Below are positions 63,550 to 64,000 of a DNA stretch of 64,000 nucleotides, piece by piece. The number at the start of each line of letters is the position of its first letter. The stretch's first letter is position 1. The notes beneath the pieces were generated by a model, which was not told the DNA's origin, made no database searches, and was given only the letters and a program-made list of their open reading frames with translations. The position numbers and the translations under genes were made by a program. This stretch comes from CAVQGZ01 sp963712175 (GTDB lineage Bacteria; Actinomycetota; Actinomycetes; Jiangellales; Jiangellaceae): the NCBI GenBank assembly GCA_963712175.1, contig CAVQGZ010000008.1:248001-312000 (forward strand), read 5' to 3'.

Positions 63550-64000
63550 TTGAGGGTCGGCTTGCTCGCATCCGAGCCCCGGCCCACCGCGTGGCAGGCA
63601 CTTGCGCTGCAGGACCTCGCCGAGTCTGGGGATGCCCGCCTTCACGTGGTGGTCGTCGAGACCCTCGTGGCTTCGATGTCACAGACGCCGCGCACATCGT
63701 CGAGCCGCCTGCTGTGGCGGGGCTACAACAACGGCTGCGTCGCGCGGCGCGCGGTGCCCGTGAGACGCAGCAGCCCGAGCCTCCTGGCCGATTCGCCGTC
63801 GGTCATCAAGGTGCGACCCGAACGAGTGGGCACACATGGGCAGGCCTTTCCGTCCGAGGCGATCGGGGCCTTGCGGGAGCTTGACCTTGACGTGCTGCTG
63901 CGGTTCGGGTTCAGGATCCTCCGCGGCGAGATCCTCGATGTGCCGCGCTACGGCGTGTGGTCGTTCCACCACGACGACGACCGGGTGATCCGGGGAGGCC
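63550..64000 (+). CDS. Formyltransferase-family protein, N-terminal part
   Basis: Opens at TTG 63550 (LRVGLLASEPRPTAWQALALQ) and stays open to the window edge, about 150 residues. The segment ELDLDVLLRFGFRILRGEIL followed by GVWSFHHDDDRVIRGG is typical of formyltransferases of the methionyl-tRNA/sugar N-formyl type (core Asn-His-x-Asp region expected just after). In glycan clusters such proteins formylate amino sugars on nucleotide carriers. The N-terminus has a weak AGGGGAAGG site about 12 bases upstream. The catalytic motif lies at or beyond the edge, so substrate and activity are not assured. Confidence 0.7.
   Translation, partial: MRVGLLASEPRPTAWQALALQDLAESGDARLHVVVVETLVASMSQTPRTSSSRLLWRGYNNGCVARRAVPVRRSSPSLLADSPSVIKVRPERVGTHGQAFPSEAIGALRELDLDVLLRFGFRILRGEILDVPRYGVWSFHHDDDRVIRGG

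Overview
The window is very GC-rich, with GTG and even TTG starts, many genes that begin at or a few bases after a promoter, and frequent 1-4 base overlaps between genes. It carries mycothiol synthase (MshD), GlnR, a LAxTG cell-wall sorting signal and Tat-exported proteins. Together these point to an actinobacterium (Actinomycetota). The order of glnR, mshD, the pst genes, a ThiX-like thioredoxin, a sulfurtransferase and a DUF1416 gene resembles the mycobacterial Rv0814c-Rv0820 neighbourhood. I cannot fix the genus.

Layout. 1-10.5 kb: housekeeping and redox genes (partial GH3 glycosidase, cyclic-nucleotide sensor, metallophosphoesterase, HAD protein, a CxxC membrane protein under a CsoR-like operator, two pirins, a glutaredoxin-thioredoxin reductase fusion, a large membrane protein, FmdB and NAD(P)HX epimerase). 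10.6-12.9 kb: an unknown protein, a MntA-HepT toxin-antitoxin pair and a maleylpyruvate-isomerase/DinB-like protein, all frame-broken. 13.0-22.3 kb: one enormous exported subtilisin-like surface protein with PKD, carboxypeptidase-regulatory and cadherin-like repeats and a LASTG anchor, broken by dozens of frameshifts. 22.3-31.3 kb: an exported coiled-coil protein, a two-component system, an acyltransferase/aldo-keto reductase fusion ORF, a penicillin-acylase-family hydrolase and a cation/proton antiporter. 31.4-37.9 kb: an SDR, a structured intergenic region that may encode an RNA, a flavin dioxygenase, Nudix and PadR genes, a YqeY protein, and a divergent HprK-like kinase and PqqD-Tat protein pair. 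37.9-43.8 kb: an MFS-cNMP protein, an acyltransferase, and a divergent CoA-disulfide-reductase/rhodanese and SLAC1/TehA transporter pair with a perfect CsoR/CstR-like palindrome between them.

43.8-53.9 kb is a phosphate region on the minus strand: pstSCAB behind a PHO box, MutT1, a CYTH-CHAD protein, polyphosphate kinase and MshD. Between mshD and glnR sits a 2.3-kb segment (HprK-like kinase fused to PqqD, plus an AbiEi/DUF559-like protein) bounded by two nearly identical ~79-bp palindromic repeats. 57.0-60.2 kb is a sulfur module (ThiX, a small Cys-containing ORF with a hairpin, DUF4395, sulfurtransferase, DUF1416). A decayed second copy of the last two genes lies at 61.6-62.1 kb. 60.2-64.0 kb looks like the edge of a surface-glycan cluster: low-molecular-weight tyrosine phosphatase, NeuD-like acetyltransferase, a Tat-exported Cys-rich protein, a truncated glycosyltransferase and a partial formyltransferase.

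More than a dozen otherwise normal genes are split between reading frames by single-base shifts. The conserved residues continue in the new frame without accumulated stops, so I believe most of these are base-calling or assembly indels rather than real mutations. The density peaks between about 11 and 21.4 kb. I give each such gene as one feature across the shift and say so.
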